From contig OY762936.1 in the NCBI GenBank assembly GCA_963666935.1, positions 1,116,001-1,180,000 on the forward strand: 64,000 nucleotides of DNA. Direction: 5' to 3'. This document shows positions 1 through 9,292 of the stretch, in pieces (position 1 is the stretch's first letter; each line of letters opens with the position of its first letter). The position numbers were made by a program, and so were the translations under genes. Below the pieces are notes generated by a model. The model searched no databases, was not told where the DNA came from, and worked only from the letters and a program-made list of their open reading frames with translations. Source of the stretch: G963666935 sp963666935 (GTDB lineage: Bacteria > Bacillota > Clostridia > Christensenellales > CAG-138).

Positions 1-636
1 GCTCGGGGCGAGGCCCAAGTACTCATTGGCACCCAGATGGTGGCAAAGGGGCTGGATATGCCAAACGTCACTGTGGTGGGCGTCATCGCCGCCGATTCCT
101 CATTATACATCCCCGATTACCGCAGCAACGAGCGCACCTTCCAGCTGTTGACACAGGTGGCAGGGAGGGCAGGTCGGGCGGCGGGAAACGGGCATGTGGT
201 GATTCAGACCTATTCGCCGGACCATCCGGTGATCGCCCTGGCCGCAAAGCACGATTACAGGACCTTTTACGAGCGGGAATCAGCGGCCCGCAGGAACGCC
301 ATGTTCCCGCCTTACGCCATATTCTTGCGGATCCTTTTTGCGGATGCCGAAGAACAAAAGGCGCGGGAGGCCGCAGAGAAATTCACGGCGGGCCTGCGTG
401 CGTGCATCCTGGAAACGCTTCGGCGATCCTGCGCGGACGAACGGGAGTTGCTGTTTCTGTCGTGTTCTCCTGCTCCCGTGAAGCGCAAGGAGGGCCAGTA
501 CCGGTATCAGGTCTTAATCAAGCTGGCGCGAACCAAAACTGCCGGCGGCGTGATTGGGGAGATCTATCGGTATGCGGACGACCACAGGAGCAATAGCTTT
601 GCCGCGCTGGAGGTCAATCCCGGGGACATGTTTTGA
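1..636 (+). CDS. priA: Primosomal protein N' (PriA helicase), C-terminal part
   Basis: The reading frame is open from base 1 and stops with TGA at 634-636, so only the last 211 codons are present. PriA is the 3'-5' DNA helicase that reloads the replisome at stalled forks. The visible part starts with GTQMVAKGLDMPNV (helicase motif V region) and continues with QVAGRAGRA (motif VI), both typical of PriA, followed by the C-terminal domain with the PAP...YRYQVLIK pattern. The zinc-binding cysteines and Walker A box would lie upstream of the window. In many Firmicutes priA directly precedes def and fmt, as here. The def promoter overlaps the stop codon. Confidence 0.95.
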   Translation, partial: ARGEAQVLIGTQMVAKGLDMPNVTVVGVIAADSSLYIPDYRSNERTFQLLTQVAGRAGRAAGNGHVVIQTYSPDHPVIALAAKHDYRTFYERESAARRNAMFPPYAIFLRILFADAEEQKAREAAEKFTAGLRACILETLRRSCADERELLFLSCSPAPVKRKEGQYRYQVLIKLARTKTAGGVIGEIYRYADDHRSNSFAALEVNPGDMF

Positions 637-662
637 CAGAAATAAGGAAAACAGGGTATAAT
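633..662 (+). promoter_or_regulatory. Sigma-A promoter of the def-fmt-rsmB-rlmN-prpC-prkC operon
   Basis: TTGACA at 633-638 and TATAAT at 657-662, both perfect consensus hexamers, are separated by 18 bp. The -35 box overlaps the priA stop codon. The def start lies 28 bp downstream with GGAGG in front of it. It probably drives the whole overlapped gene run to rsgA. Confidence 0.85.
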
Positions 663-689
663 AAATAGATATTTTTTTGGAGGAAATCC

Positions 690-1181
690 ATGGCAAAAAG
701 GACCATTTTTAAAGATGAGGCCGCGTGCCTTTACAAGGAATGTAGACCCGTGGAAAAATTTAACGGCAAACTTGCACAGCTCATCGACGACCTTGCGGAA
801 ACCATGTACGAGGCGGAAGGCTGTGGCCTAGCCGCATCGCAAATCGGAATCTTGCGCCGGGTATTCGTCATGGACTGTGGCGATGGTTTGATGGAAATGG
901 TAAATCCCGAAATAGTGGAAGTTTCCGGCGAACAGGGCTGCTTTGAGGCCTGCCTATCTTTCCCGGGGAAAAGAGGTTATGTGGTGCGCCCCAACTTTGT
1001 AACCATGCGGGCCTATGACCGTCACGGCGATCTCTACGAGTATAAGGGCGAAGGGCTATCAGCCCGGGCTATGCTGCATGAAAACGACCATCTGGACGGT
1101 AAGGTGTATACTCGGCTCATTACCGAGCCGCCAGAGGGATACAGCGAGGAGAAAGAAGAAGGGGAGGAAGAGAAGGAATGA
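690..1181 (+). CDS. def: Peptide deformylase
   Basis: Removes the N-formyl group from nascent proteins in the cytosol, using a metal ion. All three family motifs are visible: GCGLAASQIG (motif 1), EACLS (motif 2, where the usual sequence is EGCLS, so Ala replaces Gly next to the metal-binding Cys) and HENDHLDG (motif 3, the two His ligands and catalytic Glu). The 163-residue length is usual, with a short acidic, Glu/Lys-rich tail after residue 150. GGAGG at 680-684 sets the ATG at 690. The end overlaps fmt by four bases (ATGA), so formylation and deformylation are translationally coupled. The EGCLS to EACLS change is the only oddity. Confidence 0.97.
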   Translation: MAKRTIFKDEAACLYKECRPVEKFNGKLAQLIDDLAETMYEAEGCGLAASQIGILRRVFVMDCGDGLMEMVNPEIVEVSGEQGCFEACLSFPGKRGYVVRPNFVTMRAYDRHGDLYEYKGEGLSARAMLHENDHLDGKVYTRLITEPPEGYSEEKEEGEEEKE

Positions 1182-2104
1182 GGATCGCGTTTCTCGGAAC
1201 GCCGGATTTCGCCATTCCTTCTTTGCAGATGCTGGTGGATAGTGGCCATGATCTGGCTGTGTTCACCCAGCCGGACCGGCCCAAGGGCAGGCACGGAACC
1301 CTGACGCCTCCGCCGGTGAAGGAACTGGCGCAAAAGTATGGAATAGAGGTTTTTCAATTTGAAAAAATCAGCGCTTTAGACGGGGTTCAAGCGCTTCGCA
1401 ACTTCGCCCCGGAGCTTATGGTCACCGCTGCTTTCGGCCAGATTCTCTCTCGGGAAAATCTGGAGATTCCCACCCATGGCTGCATCAACGTGCATGCTAG
1501 CCTCCTGCCAAAATACCGTGGCGCCGCGCCCATTCAATGGGCCGTCATAGAGGGCGGAAAAGTGACGGGTGTCACCACAATGCTTACCGACGTGGGGCTG
1601 GATACGGGGGATATCCTGCTGTTTCAAGAAACGGAGATCGGTGAAAACGAAACTGCGGGTGCGCTCTTTGACCGGCTGGCCATATTGGGCGCGCAGGTGC
1701 TCAAGGATACCATTTTTGCGCTGCAGGCGGGAACGCTAACAAGAACGCCGCAGGATAACACCCTTGCCACCAAGTGCAGGATGATCAAAAAGGAACTGGG
1801 TAAAATTGACTTCAATCAGCCTTCTTGTGTCATACACAATCTGGTGCGGGGCCTGAATCCATGGCCTGTTGCATATGCGAAGATGGATGGGGAGGCGGTA
1901 AAAATATGGGAAACTCGCAAAACCGAACGGCGGGAAGAAGGCCAATCGGGCGCGTGCGTCATTGCGGACCCAAAAGAGGGTCTTTTCGTAAAGACCGGGG
2001 ACGGGCTCATTGAGATTGCCGAGCTGCAGTTTCCTGGCGCAAAGCGGATGCCCGCAAAGGCGGCTCTGTTGGGGCGTCCCATGCAGGGCAAGGTATTCGA
2101 TTGA
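1178..2104 (+). CDS. fmt: Methionyl-tRNA formyltransferase
   Basis: Transfers a formyl group from 10-formyl-tetrahydrofolate to initiator Met-tRNA. The N-terminal Rossmann-like formyltransferase domain contains the signature INVHASLLPKYRGAAPIQWA, with the catalytic Asn and His, and the catalytic Asp is in LTDVGLDTGDIL. The C-terminal domain, roughly residues 205-308, is the tRNA-binding OB-like part. Length 308 is normal. The ATG overlaps the def stop, and the TGA at 2102-2104 overlaps the rsmB ATG, so the three genes are read as one coupled message. Confidence 0.97.
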   Translation: MRIAFLGTPDFAIPSLQMLVDSGHDLAVFTQPDRPKGRHGTLTPPPVKELAQKYGIEVFQFEKISALDGVQALRNFAPELMVTAAFGQILSRENLEIPTHGCINVHASLLPKYRGAAPIQWAVIEGGKVTGVTTMLTDVGLDTGDILLFQETEIGENETAGALFDRLAILGAQVLKDTIFALQAGTLTRTPQDNTLATKCRMIKKELGKIDFNQPSCVIHNLVRGLNPWPVAYAKMDGEAVKIWETRKTERREEGQSGACVIADPKEGLFVKTGDGLIEIAELQFPGAKRMPAKAALLGRPMQGKVFD

Positions 2105-3414
2105 TGAGCGCGCGGCGGGTGGCGTTCAACGTACTTTTGGAAGTCGGCGCGGGCGCCTATGCCAATCTTAGCTTAAAGCAGGCGCTTAGTAAGCTGGACC
2201 CTCGGGAGGCGGCATGGGTGAGCGCCGCAGTGTATACCGTGCTGGATCACCGCATGTATTTGGACTATGTAATTGACCATTTCGCCAATGGCAGGCTTAA
2301 GCTGCAAATCCGTGAAATTCTCAGGCTGGGCGTTTGCCAGTTGCTCTATATGAATGTGCCGGACAGCGCTGCCTGCAACGAGAGCGTGCAGCTGGCCAAA
2401 GAGATCGGGAAGGGTGCGCTTAGTGGATATGTGAACGGCATCATGCGAAACATCTGCCGGAATCGGGATCACCTGCCCCCGCTGCCCGAAGACACCAAAC
2501 AGAGGCTGATCCTTCAATACAGTTATCCTGAATATATCGTGGAAGAGTACCTTTTTGAATATGGTGAGGCCTTTACAGAGGCGATGCTTTCCCATACCGA
2601 GGGGCACGGTATGACGGTGCGCGCGCAGCATCCGTACACTTCCGAAGCGCTGGAAGCGGAATTGGAACGGCGGAATCTTGGCTATGAACGGGGAAAGTTG
2701 GCAAAGGACGCTTTTAAGCTGACAAAGGGCTTCGACGTTTCTCAAGAACCGCTATTTTTTGAGGGGAAGATCGCGGTGCAGAGCGAAAGCGCCATGCTGG
2801 TCTGCAGAGCGCTGAATGTCCGGCCGGGCATGCGCGTGCTGGACGCGTGCGCGGCGCCCGGCGGCAAGACTGCTTACCTTGCCGACCTTATGCAAAACAC
2901 GGGTGAAATTGCAGCATGGGAACTGCATGAGCACCGGGCGGAGCTAATGAAAAAAACGTTTGAACGTCTGGGTGTGTGCAATGCGGAAATCGTGGTGCGG
3001 GACGCTTCGGAATATGTGGAAACGTATGAAGGAAAATTTGACGTCGTACTGATCGACGCGCCCTGCTCCGGGTTGGGCGTTCTCGGGAAACCGGACGCCC
3101 GGTATGCCAAGAGCGGCGCTATTATCGAGGAACTTTCTAAGCTGCAGAGCGCGATTTTAAACGCCTGCTGTCGCTATGTGAAACCCGGCGGCGTCCTAGT
3201 CTATGCCACGTGCACCATTTCCAAACGTGAAAACGAGGCCGTAGTACGGCGGTTTTTAGATAGCCACGGGGAATTTATACCCGCCGATCTCGCGCCGGTT
3301 GTGCCCTCGGAAATGGAAGCGCGAGCCAAAGAGGGAATGATACAGCTCTTTCCTCACTTGGATGGTACAGAGGGGTTCTTTTTCGCAAAAATGGAGAGGA
3401 GTGCGCAGGCGTGA
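2104..3414 (+). CDS. rsmB: 16S rRNA m5C967 methyltransferase RsmB
   Basis: A Sun/RsmB-type rRNA cytosine-C5 methyltransferase. Residues about 1-130 form the NusB-like RNA-binding domain; the SAM-dependent domain follows with VLDACAAPGGKTAYLAD (SAM binding), IDAPCSGLGVLGKPD (catalytic Cys motif IV context) and YATCTISKRENE (motif VI, second Cys). I take the ATG at 2104 as start because it overlaps the fmt stop as TGATG; a TTG one codon earlier is also possible. The result is 436 residues, a normal length. It is coupled upstream to fmt and downstream to rlmN. Confidence 0.95.
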   Translation: MSARRVAFNVLLEVGAGAYANLSLKQALSKLDPREAAWVSAAVYTVLDHRMYLDYVIDHFANGRLKLQIREILRLGVCQLLYMNVPDSAACNESVQLAKEIGKGALSGYVNGIMRNICRNRDHLPPLPEDTKQRLILQYSYPEYIVEEYLFEYGEAFTEAMLSHTEGHGMTVRAQHPYTSEALEAELERRNLGYERGKLAKDAFKLTKGFDVSQEPLFFEGKIAVQSESAMLVCRALNVRPGMRVLDACAAPGGKTAYLADLMQNTGEIAAWELHEHRAELMKKTFERLGVCNAEIVVRDASEYVETYEGKFDVVLIDAPCSGLGVLGKPDARYAKSGAIIEELSKLQSAILNACCRYVKPGGVLVYATCTISKRENEAVVRRFLDSHGEFIPADLAPVVPSEMEARAKEGMIQLFPHLDGTEGFFFAKMERSAQA

Positions 3415-4460
3415 CGCTGACATCGCTGACAATTCAAGAGCTGGAGCGGCTGATGCAGGAATGGAAAGAGCCTAAATTTCGCGCGCGCCAAATCTTTGAA
3501 TGGATCGCAAGAGGCGCGTGCCCTGATGAGATGACCAACCTTCCCAGACCGCTTCGCGTGAAGCTTACGGAGATCGGTTATGGCGGCGCTACGATTCGCG
3601 AAAAACGGACTTCACAAAAGGATGGAACCGTTAAGTACCTCTTCGAACTGGAGGACGGCAATGTCGTCGAAGGGGTGCTGATGAAATACAACTACGGAAA
3701 CACCCTTTGCATTTCTACCCAGGTGGGATGCCGCATGGGATGCACCTTTTGCGCCTCCACACTGGAAGGCTGCGTGCGAAACCTCACGGCAGGAGAAATG
3801 TTGAGCTTTATATCCTGCGTGGAGAAGGATGTGCCAACCGAGGAAGGCAAAGTGCGAACCGTAACCAACGTGGTGCTCATGGGCAGCGGAGAGCCCCTGG
3901 ATAATTACGACGAGGTGGTGAAGTTTCTCAGGCTGGTATCTGTGCCGGAAGGCATGAACATCAGCCCCCGGAACATCTCTCTGTCCACCTGTGGGCTGGT
4001 GCCCCAGCTGCTGCGCTTCATGGAGGAGGCACCCCACGTTACCCTTTCCGTTTCGCTTCACGCGCCCAATGATGTGGTGCGGGATCAGATTATGCCTGTG
4101 AACAAGGCGTATCGGATGCAGGAACTGTTAAACGCCGCCAAGTTATATGCGCAGTCCACCGGGAGAAGGGTGATCTTTGAGTACGCGCTGATCAAGGGCC
4201 TCAATGCATCGGAGGCAGATGCGGCAGAACTGGCAAAAAAGCTCAAGGGGATCAATTGCCATGTGAACCTGATTCCACTCAATCAGGTGAAGGAACGCAA
4301 TCTTTCCGGTGTCACTCGGAAAGATGCGGAACAGTTTGCGGCGTGGCTGAGTACGCGGGGCATTTCCGCAACGGTGCGCCGTGAGATGGGAGCGGATATT
4401 GAAGGCGCATGCGGACAGCTGCGCCGCCGGGTACTTGCGCAAGGGGAGGAAGGCAAATGA
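3411..4460 (+). CDS. rlmN: 23S rRNA (A2503-C2) / tRNA (A37-C2) methyltransferase RlmN
   Basis: Radical SAM enzyme that makes 2-methyladenosine in 23S rRNA and some tRNAs. The iron-sulfur cysteines are C107, C111 and C114 (GCRMGCTFCAS). The methyl-carrying pair expected from E. coli is present as C100 and C334 (EGACGQL). MGSGEPLDNYDEVV is the usual family motif. The start is GTG at 3411, overlapping the rsmB stop as GTGA. The 349-residue length is usual. A Cfr-type resistance enzyme has the same cysteines, but the operon position and sequence style favour RlmN. Confidence 0.95.
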   Translation: MTLTSLTIQELERLMQEWKEPKFRARQIFEWIARGACPDEMTNLPRPLRVKLTEIGYGGATIREKRTSQKDGTVKYLFELEDGNVVEGVLMKYNYGNTLCISTQVGCRMGCTFCASTLEGCVRNLTAGEMLSFISCVEKDVPTEEGKVRTVTNVVLMGSGEPLDNYDEVVKFLRLVSVPEGMNISPRNISLSTCGLVPQLLRFMEEAPHVTLSVSLHAPNDVVRDQIMPVNKAYRMQELLNAAKLYAQSTGRRVIFEYALIKGLNASEADAAELAKKLKGINCHVNLIPLNQVKERNLSGVTRKDAEQFAAWLSTRGISATVRREMGADIEGACGQLRRRVLAQGEEGK

Positions 4461-5179
4461 TTTACGCTGCAATCTCTGAATGTGGGCGGCGGGAACGAAA
4501 CGAAGACTGCGTTTTCATTCCCCAGCATAAGGAAATCTCCCTGGCTTTGGTGGCTGACGGAATGGGAGGGCACAGTTCCGGAAACGTGGCCAGCAGGCTG
4601 GCGGCGGAATCTGTGGTGAAAGAGCTGAAAAAAGGCGGAAGTGCGCCGCTTGTCACCCGGATCGAAAATGCGGTAAAAAACAGCAATCAGACACTGATCT
4701 CATACGTAGCGGAGCACCCGGAATGCCATGGAATGGGAACCACCATGACGCTGGCCATGGTGTTCCATTCCTATTATATCGCGGCCAACATCGGGGACAG
4801 TCGCCTCTATCACTATGATGGGCTGAGGCTGAAGCAAATTACGGCGGACCACTCTTATGTGGCGGAGCTTCTGGCGGCCAACTACATCACCAAAGAGCAG
4901 GCGCAAAGCCATCCAAAAAGGAATGTAATCACCCGTGCCATCGGCATTTCGTCGGCGGTAAAGGTGGATCTGTTTGAAAGGCCATGGAACGAAGGGGATA
5001 TTCTGCTGCTATGTACGGACGGCCTGTATACGGCGGTGGACGAGCGGGAGATTGAGCGGGTTTTGTGGGAGGAAGCGGATTTGAACCGGGCGTGCAAAAC
5101 ACTGTATAGCATCGCCTCGCTGGGTGGTTCCATGGACAACATCAGTGTAGTGCTGGTGAAGAATCAGGAGGAAGTATGA
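4457..5179 (+). CDS. prpC: PP2C-type protein phosphatase (PrpC/Stp)
   Basis: Metal-dependent Ser/Thr protein phosphatase that counteracts the PrkC kinase encoded next. PP2C motifs in order are RERNEDCV, VADGMGGHSSGNVAS, GMGTTMTLA, ANIGDSRLYHYD, CTDGLYTAV and DNISVVLV, giving the Asp residues that bind the two metals. The ATG at 4457 overlaps the rlmN stop (ATGA), which is preferred over an in-frame ATG at 4409 inside rlmN. The product has 240 residues and no membrane segment. The four-base overlap with prkC is the usual arrangement in Firmicutes, so both enzymes are made together. Confidence 0.96.
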   Translation: MIYAAISECGRRERNEDCVFIPQHKEISLALVADGMGGHSSGNVASRLAAESVVKELKKGGSAPLVTRIENAVKNSNQTLISYVAEHPECHGMGTTMTLAMVFHSYYIAANIGDSRLYHYDGLRLKQITADHSYVAELLAANYITKEQAQSHPKRNVITRAIGISSAVKVDLFERPWNEGDILLLCTDGLYTAVDEREIERVLWEEADLNRACKTLYSIASLGGSMDNISVVLVKNQEEV

Positions 5180-7020
5180 TCGGAAGGATCATTGCGGGAA
5201 GATATGAAATAAAAAGCCTGATCGGCACCGGCGGAATGGCCAATGTCTACATGGCTTACGATATGCAAAACGACTGCATTGTGGCGCTCAAAATGCTTAA
5301 GGATGAGCACAAGAACGATGGGGAATTTTTGCGCCGCTTTGAACGAGAGGCGCAGGCCGTGCTTATGCTCTCTCATCCTAACATCGTGAGTTCCTACGAT
5401 GTGGGCTCTGACGGGAACCTCCATTATATTGCGCTGGAGTACGTGGAGGGCGACACGCTCAAGGAAATCATCAAAAAACAAGGAACGCTCTCCCCAAAGG
5501 TGGCGATAGGGATCGCCTGTCAGGTTTTGGACGCTTTGCAGCGCGCCCATGAATGTGGGATCATTCACAGGGATGTGAAGCCTCAAAATGTGATTATCAC
5601 GCTGGCTGGAAAAGCAAAACTCACTGACTTCGGAATTGCCCGAGACGCCTCGTCCACCACGCGCACCTTCGCGGGAACCAGTGTAATCGGCTCGGTGCAC
5701 TATATTTCTCCTGAGCAGGCGAAAGGTGACAACGTGACAGAGGAGAGCGATGTTTACTCCTGCGCGATCATGCTCTACGAGATGCTTACGGGCGAAGTGC
5801 CCTTCTCCGGGGACAATTCCGTAGCTATCGCCATCAAGCACCTGCAGGAAGAAATCGCGCAACCAATCAGAATGAATCCAAAAATCCCCCGGTCACTTTC
5901 CGACGTGATCGTAAAGGCGGCTTCCAAGGCGCCGGGCGAAAGGTATCAGAGCGCCGCCCAGATGAAGCGGGATCTGATGCGTTCCCTACGGGATCCCTAT
6001 GGAAGGTTTGCTAGAAAGGGAGCCTCTGCCCGTGAAAAGAAGAACAGTCATACCAAAGGAATCTTTCGAATTGCCATGGCGATTATTATAATTCTTGGAA
6101 TTTTCTCGGCTATGTTCCTGATGATGAGCTCCCGCAGGGAAGCGGAGCAGAGCACGTCGGATTATATTGTGCCCATGTTTGTCGGAAAAACATTGGATGC
6201 CGCACAAGAGCTCGCAGAGCTTCGCGGGTTCAAACTGTCGGTATTGGATTATGTGGAAAACGACGAGTATCCGGCGGGTCAGATAGCGAGCCAAACTCCT
6301 GTATCCGGTACCATTGGCAAAGAATGGGACGTAATTACGGTAGAGGTAAGTAGCGGAACCGGTTATCTAATCGTACCCAAGTTGGTAGGATCAACGCTGA
6401 AGGACGCGCTGGTGGCGCTTTCAGAAGGGGGGTTAAATGTGGGAGAAATTCAATATTGTGTCAGCGACCTTTATGCGGACGGGCAAATCATCAAGCAGGA
6501 GCCGGAATTCGGGACGCAGGCTTATGATGGGGATAAAGTGGATATCTGGATTTGCGGCACGGAAAGCAAGACCATCGATATGCCGTTGGTTACAGATTCC
6601 GCATACGATGATGCGCTGGAGACACTTTCATCCTATGGCTTCGAAAACATCTTGGTACGGGTGGTCACGCCCGAGAAGAGCAACAACGAAGAGATCGTTC
6701 AAAAGCAGTCTCCGGCGGCGGGCATGTCTGTGAGCAGAGAAGAGCATATAGAGCTTTGGGTGGCGCGCACATACCTTGGCAGATACGCTTCGGATATCGC
6801 CATCAATCTGGAGACCAAGCAAAACAATCAGGATGTGGTGGTCACGGCGCTGACAAAGGACGGGGCCGAGCTTGTGCTCTACGAAACGACGATTCAAACG
6901 GCGGCGCAAACCACCGTTTCCTTCACCGGATACATGCAGACTGAGGGAGAATATACCTGCAAGGTCTACGTGGGGGGAGAAGAAGTCAAGCAGATTACCG
7001 CATCATTTACTGTCCACTGA
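5176..7020 (+). CDS. prkC: Membrane Ser/Thr protein kinase with PASTA repeats (PrkC/StkP)
   Basis: Senses cell-wall muropeptides or lipid II outside the cell and phosphorylates cytosolic proteins. The kinase domain spans residues 1-270: glycine loop GTGGMANVY, Lys39 (VALKM), catalytic HRDVKPQN with Asp133, DFGIARD. A basic juxtamembrane stretch precedes one membrane helix at about 296-317. Three PASTA repeats follow, about 331-396, 399-464 and 465-530, then a beta-rich C-terminal domain to 614. That last domain, about 80 residues, is not a PASTA repeat and resembles an Ig-like fold; I cannot name it. It overlaps prpC by four bases. Confidence 0.96.
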   Translation: MIGRIIAGRYEIKSLIGTGGMANVYMAYDMQNDCIVALKMLKDEHKNDGEFLRRFEREAQAVLMLSHPNIVSSYDVGSDGNLHYIALEYVEGDTLKEIIKKQGTLSPKVAIGIACQVLDALQRAHECGIIHRDVKPQNVIITLAGKAKLTDFGIARDASSTTRTFAGTSVIGSVHYISPEQAKGDNVTEESDVYSCAIMLYEMLTGEVPFSGDNSVAIAIKHLQEEIAQPIRMNPKIPRSLSDVIVKAASKAPGERYQSAAQMKRDLMRSLRDPYGRFARKGASAREKKNSHTKGIFRIAMAIIIILGIFSAMFLMMSSRREAEQSTSDYIVPMFVGKTLDAAQELAELRGFKLSVLDYVENDEYPAGQIASQTPVSGTIGKEWDVITVEVSSGTGYLIVPKLVGSTLKDALVALSEGGLNVGEIQYCVSDLYADGQIIKQEPEFGTQAYDGDKVDIWICGTESKTIDMPLVTDSAYDDALETLSSYGFENILVRVVTPEKSNNEEIVQKQSPAAGMSVSREEHIELWVARTYLGRYASDIAINLETKQNNQDVVVTALTKDGAELVLYETTIQTAAQTTVSFTGYMQTEGEYTCKVYVGGEEVKQITASFTVH

Positions 7021-7023
7021 TCT

Positions 7024-7905
7024 ATGGAAAAGGGAATTATTTTAAAAGGTATCGGTGGTTTTTACACTGTGCTCGCCGAAAGCGGCGAAAGCTGTGTGTG
7101 CAAAGCGCGGGGAAGGTTCCGGAAGGATGGCATAACGCCGGTTCCGGGAGACCGCGTTGAATTTGACATGGAACCCGACGGAAACGGACTGCTTCTTGAT
7201 ATTCTGCCTCGGGAAAACATCCTGATCCGGCCGGCGGTAGCCAACGTGGATAAGCTGATGATCGTGCTGTCCGCTTCTTTGCCCCGGCCAGATTTTATGC
7301 TGGTGGATAAGCTTCTGGTCCAATGCGAAGTTCTAGGAATCACGCCGGTGCTCATTTTCAATAAATGTGATGATTGCCCCGAGACGCTGTATCAGGCGAT
7401 GGTGGGGCAGTATGCTGCGACGGGATACAGAGTCATCACCGCTTCTGCCCGCACTTGGCTGGGCACAGGAGAGATCCGCGATGAAATCCGGGGTAACGTA
7501 TGCTGCTTTGCGGGGCAGTCGGCGGTGGGGAAGTCGTCGCTTTTAAATGCATTGCTGCCGGAGTTGAACCTGCCGGTGGGCGGGTTGTCCCAAAAGACGG
7601 AGCGCGGGAAGCATACCACCCGGCACGCGGAACTATGGCATGCCTGCGGCGGCGTTCTGGCGGATACCCCGGGATTCAGTCTATTGGATCTGGTGGAGTT
7701 GGAACCGCAGGCGCTGGGAAAATACTATCCCGAAATGCGGCAATGCCTTGGCGAATGCAGGTTTGCCGAATGCCTGCACCTATCGGAGCCCGGCTGCGCG
7801 GTAAAAGAACTGTTGGGGCAGGGTGGGCTGTCTCGGGAACGGTACGAGCGGTACAAGGCGTTTGTACAGGAGTTAAAAGAAATCAAGAAGCATCGGTATG
7901 ATTAG
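7024..7905 (+). CDS. rsgA: Small ribosomal subunit biogenesis GTPase RsgA
   Basis: Circularly permuted GTPase that helps 30S subunit maturation. An OB domain (1-65) precedes the permuted G domain with NKCDD (G4), GQSAVGKSSLLN (P-loop G1) and DTPGF (G3), and the C-terminal zinc module shows CRFAECLHLSEPGC. The length of 293 is normal. No convincing ribosome site precedes the ATG at 7024, which starts three bases after the prkC stop, so translation probably depends on coupling. In many relatives rpe and thiN follow; here the operon ends and an unrelated gene follows after 134 bp. Confidence 0.95.
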   Translation: MEKGIILKGIGGFYTVLAESGESCVCKARGRFRKDGITPVPGDRVEFDMEPDGNGLLLDILPRENILIRPAVANVDKLMIVLSASLPRPDFMLVDKLLVQCEVLGITPVLIFNKCDDCPETLYQAMVGQYAATGYRVITASARTWLGTGEIRDEIRGNVCCFAGQSAVGKSSLLNALLPELNLPVGGLSQKTERGKHTTRHAELWHACGGVLADTPGFSLLDLVELEPQALGKYYPEMRQCLGECRFAECLHLSEPGCAVKELLGQGGLSRERYERYKAFVQELKEIKKHRYD

Positions 7906-8039
7906 CAAGAATTCACAGGCAGGAATCTATTAAAATCATTGGGAGCCGTAGGAGCCACAGCAGACGAGAATTCTCTTTTGCGTTTCTCTTGTAGCAATAT
8001 ACATCTCAAAGAAAACAAATTGAAAGGAAGTATTTTGGA

Positions 8040-9209
8040 ATGGATGTAAAAGCATTGGCGGAAAGCTACCAAAAAGATACGGTAGCAGCGCGCCGCCTTC
8101 TGCATGCCTGCCCGGAAGTTGGCTGGCAGGAAGTTAAAACGACGGAGCAGATTAAAAAATACCTTGATGCATACGGTATCCCCTACATTTCCCCTCTGAA
8201 AACCGGTGCAGTTGCCGTCATTGAGGGAACCCGTCAAGGCAAAACCATTGGCCTTTGTGCGGATATCGACGCGTTGCCGATTGCCGAACAGACCGGCGCT
8301 CCCTATGCTTCGAAAAACGAAGGCTTCATGCACGCCTGCGGCCATGACGGCCATGCTGCGGCGATGCTTACCTCTGCGCGAATCCTATGGCAGCTTCGAG
8401 ATACGTTTGCCGGTACGATAAAAATCATATTTCAGCCCTGTGAAGAGTATCTCCCCAGTGGTTCCCAGGCGATGGCCCAATCCGGCGCATTGGATGACTG
8501 CGATGCCTTCTTTAAGATCCACGTGAATCCAAGCATACCCTGCGGCTGCGTAGTGGCTGACTCCGGTCCGCGAATGGCGGCTTCCGCCGGAATCGATATC
8601 CGCGTGATCGGCCGTGGCGGGCATGGCGGCAACCCTCATGAGGCTGTGGATGCGACGCTGGTGGCGGCTTCCATCCTTCAAAACCTTCAGACAATCGCAA
8701 GCCGAGAGCTGTCCATTGAGGACGCCGCGGTGATTTCCATCGGCACGCTGACCTCCGGGACTGCCAGAAATGTGATTTCCGGTGAGGCGAAAATGAGCGG
8801 AACCTGTCGCTATTTCAATCCAGACCAAGCCGAAATCCTCCGGGAGGCCATTACCAGAATTGCGCAAAACACTGCCCGTGCGTTTCGCGCGGAGGCTGAA
8901 GTTCAAGTCGTTCCCTCGGGTTGCGGCGCCGTCATCAATGATCCGGAACTTGCTTCAATCGCAAGGCGGGCGGCAGCCGGTTTGTGGGGCGAATCGTCGA
9001 TCGTCGGCCTGCCACGAACCGGTCTGAACGAAGATTTTTCAAACTATTCCAGCATCGCGCCAATCATGTTCGCCCTTGTCGGCACATGCTCAGGGGAAAC
9101 GACCGGGCATACGCTTCATAGCCCCTTCTTTGATCTGGATGAAAAGGCGTTGACGTATGCCGCATGCTTAAACGTGCAGTTCGCGCTGGACTTTTTAAAC
9201 GACGTTTGA
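8040..9209 (+). CDS. M20 family amidohydrolase (HipO/AmaA-like)
   Basis: Metal-dependent peptidase/amidohydrolase of the M20D group, which cleaves N-acyl amino acids, hippurate or small peptides; the substrate cannot be told from sequence. Seen are CADIDALPI (first metal ligands), HACGHDGHAAAML, FQPCEEYLPSG (catalytic Glu pair) and GRGGHGGNPHEAVD in the dimerisation domain, with the final metal His in GHTLHSPFFD. The length of 389 is normal. GAAAGGAAG sits 8 bp before the ATG. It stands alone between the rsgA operon and a terminator. N-acetyl-diaminopimelate deacetylase is related, but dapL in this genome makes that role less likely. Confidence 0.9.
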   Translation: MDVKALAESYQKDTVAARRLLHACPEVGWQEVKTTEQIKKYLDAYGIPYISPLKTGAVAVIEGTRQGKTIGLCADIDALPIAEQTGAPYASKNEGFMHACGHDGHAAAMLTSARILWQLRDTFAGTIKIIFQPCEEYLPSGSQAMAQSGALDDCDAFFKIHVNPSIPCGCVVADSGPRMAASAGIDIRVIGRGGHGGNPHEAVDATLVAASILQNLQTIASRELSIEDAAVISIGTLTSGTARNVISGEAKMSGTCRYFNPDQAEILREAITRIAQNTARAFRAEAEVQVVPSGCGAVINDPELASIARRAAAGLWGESSIVGLPRTGLNEDFSNYSSIAPIMFALVGTCSGETTGHTLHSPFFDLDEKALTYAACLNVQFALDFLNDV

Positions 9210-9236
9210 TCATTTTGCGATCATAAATATTTGCCC

Positions 9237-9272
9237 AAAAATCCCTGAGACTGTTGAGTTTCAGGGATTTTT
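9237..9272. terminator. Bidirectional intrinsic terminator between M20 gene and maf
   Basis: AAAATCCCTGAGACT and its near complement AGTTTCAGGGATTTTT form a stem around GTTG, flanked by A-rich and T-rich runs. It serves the plus-strand amidohydrolase and the minus-strand maf, which converge here. Confidence 0.9.
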
Positions 9273-9292
9273 GCTTGATAATTAATTGCCTT

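Noticed and set aside
5164..5862. 232-codon open frame on the minus strand
   Set aside because: Antisense shadow of the PrkC kinase domain, no ribosome site.
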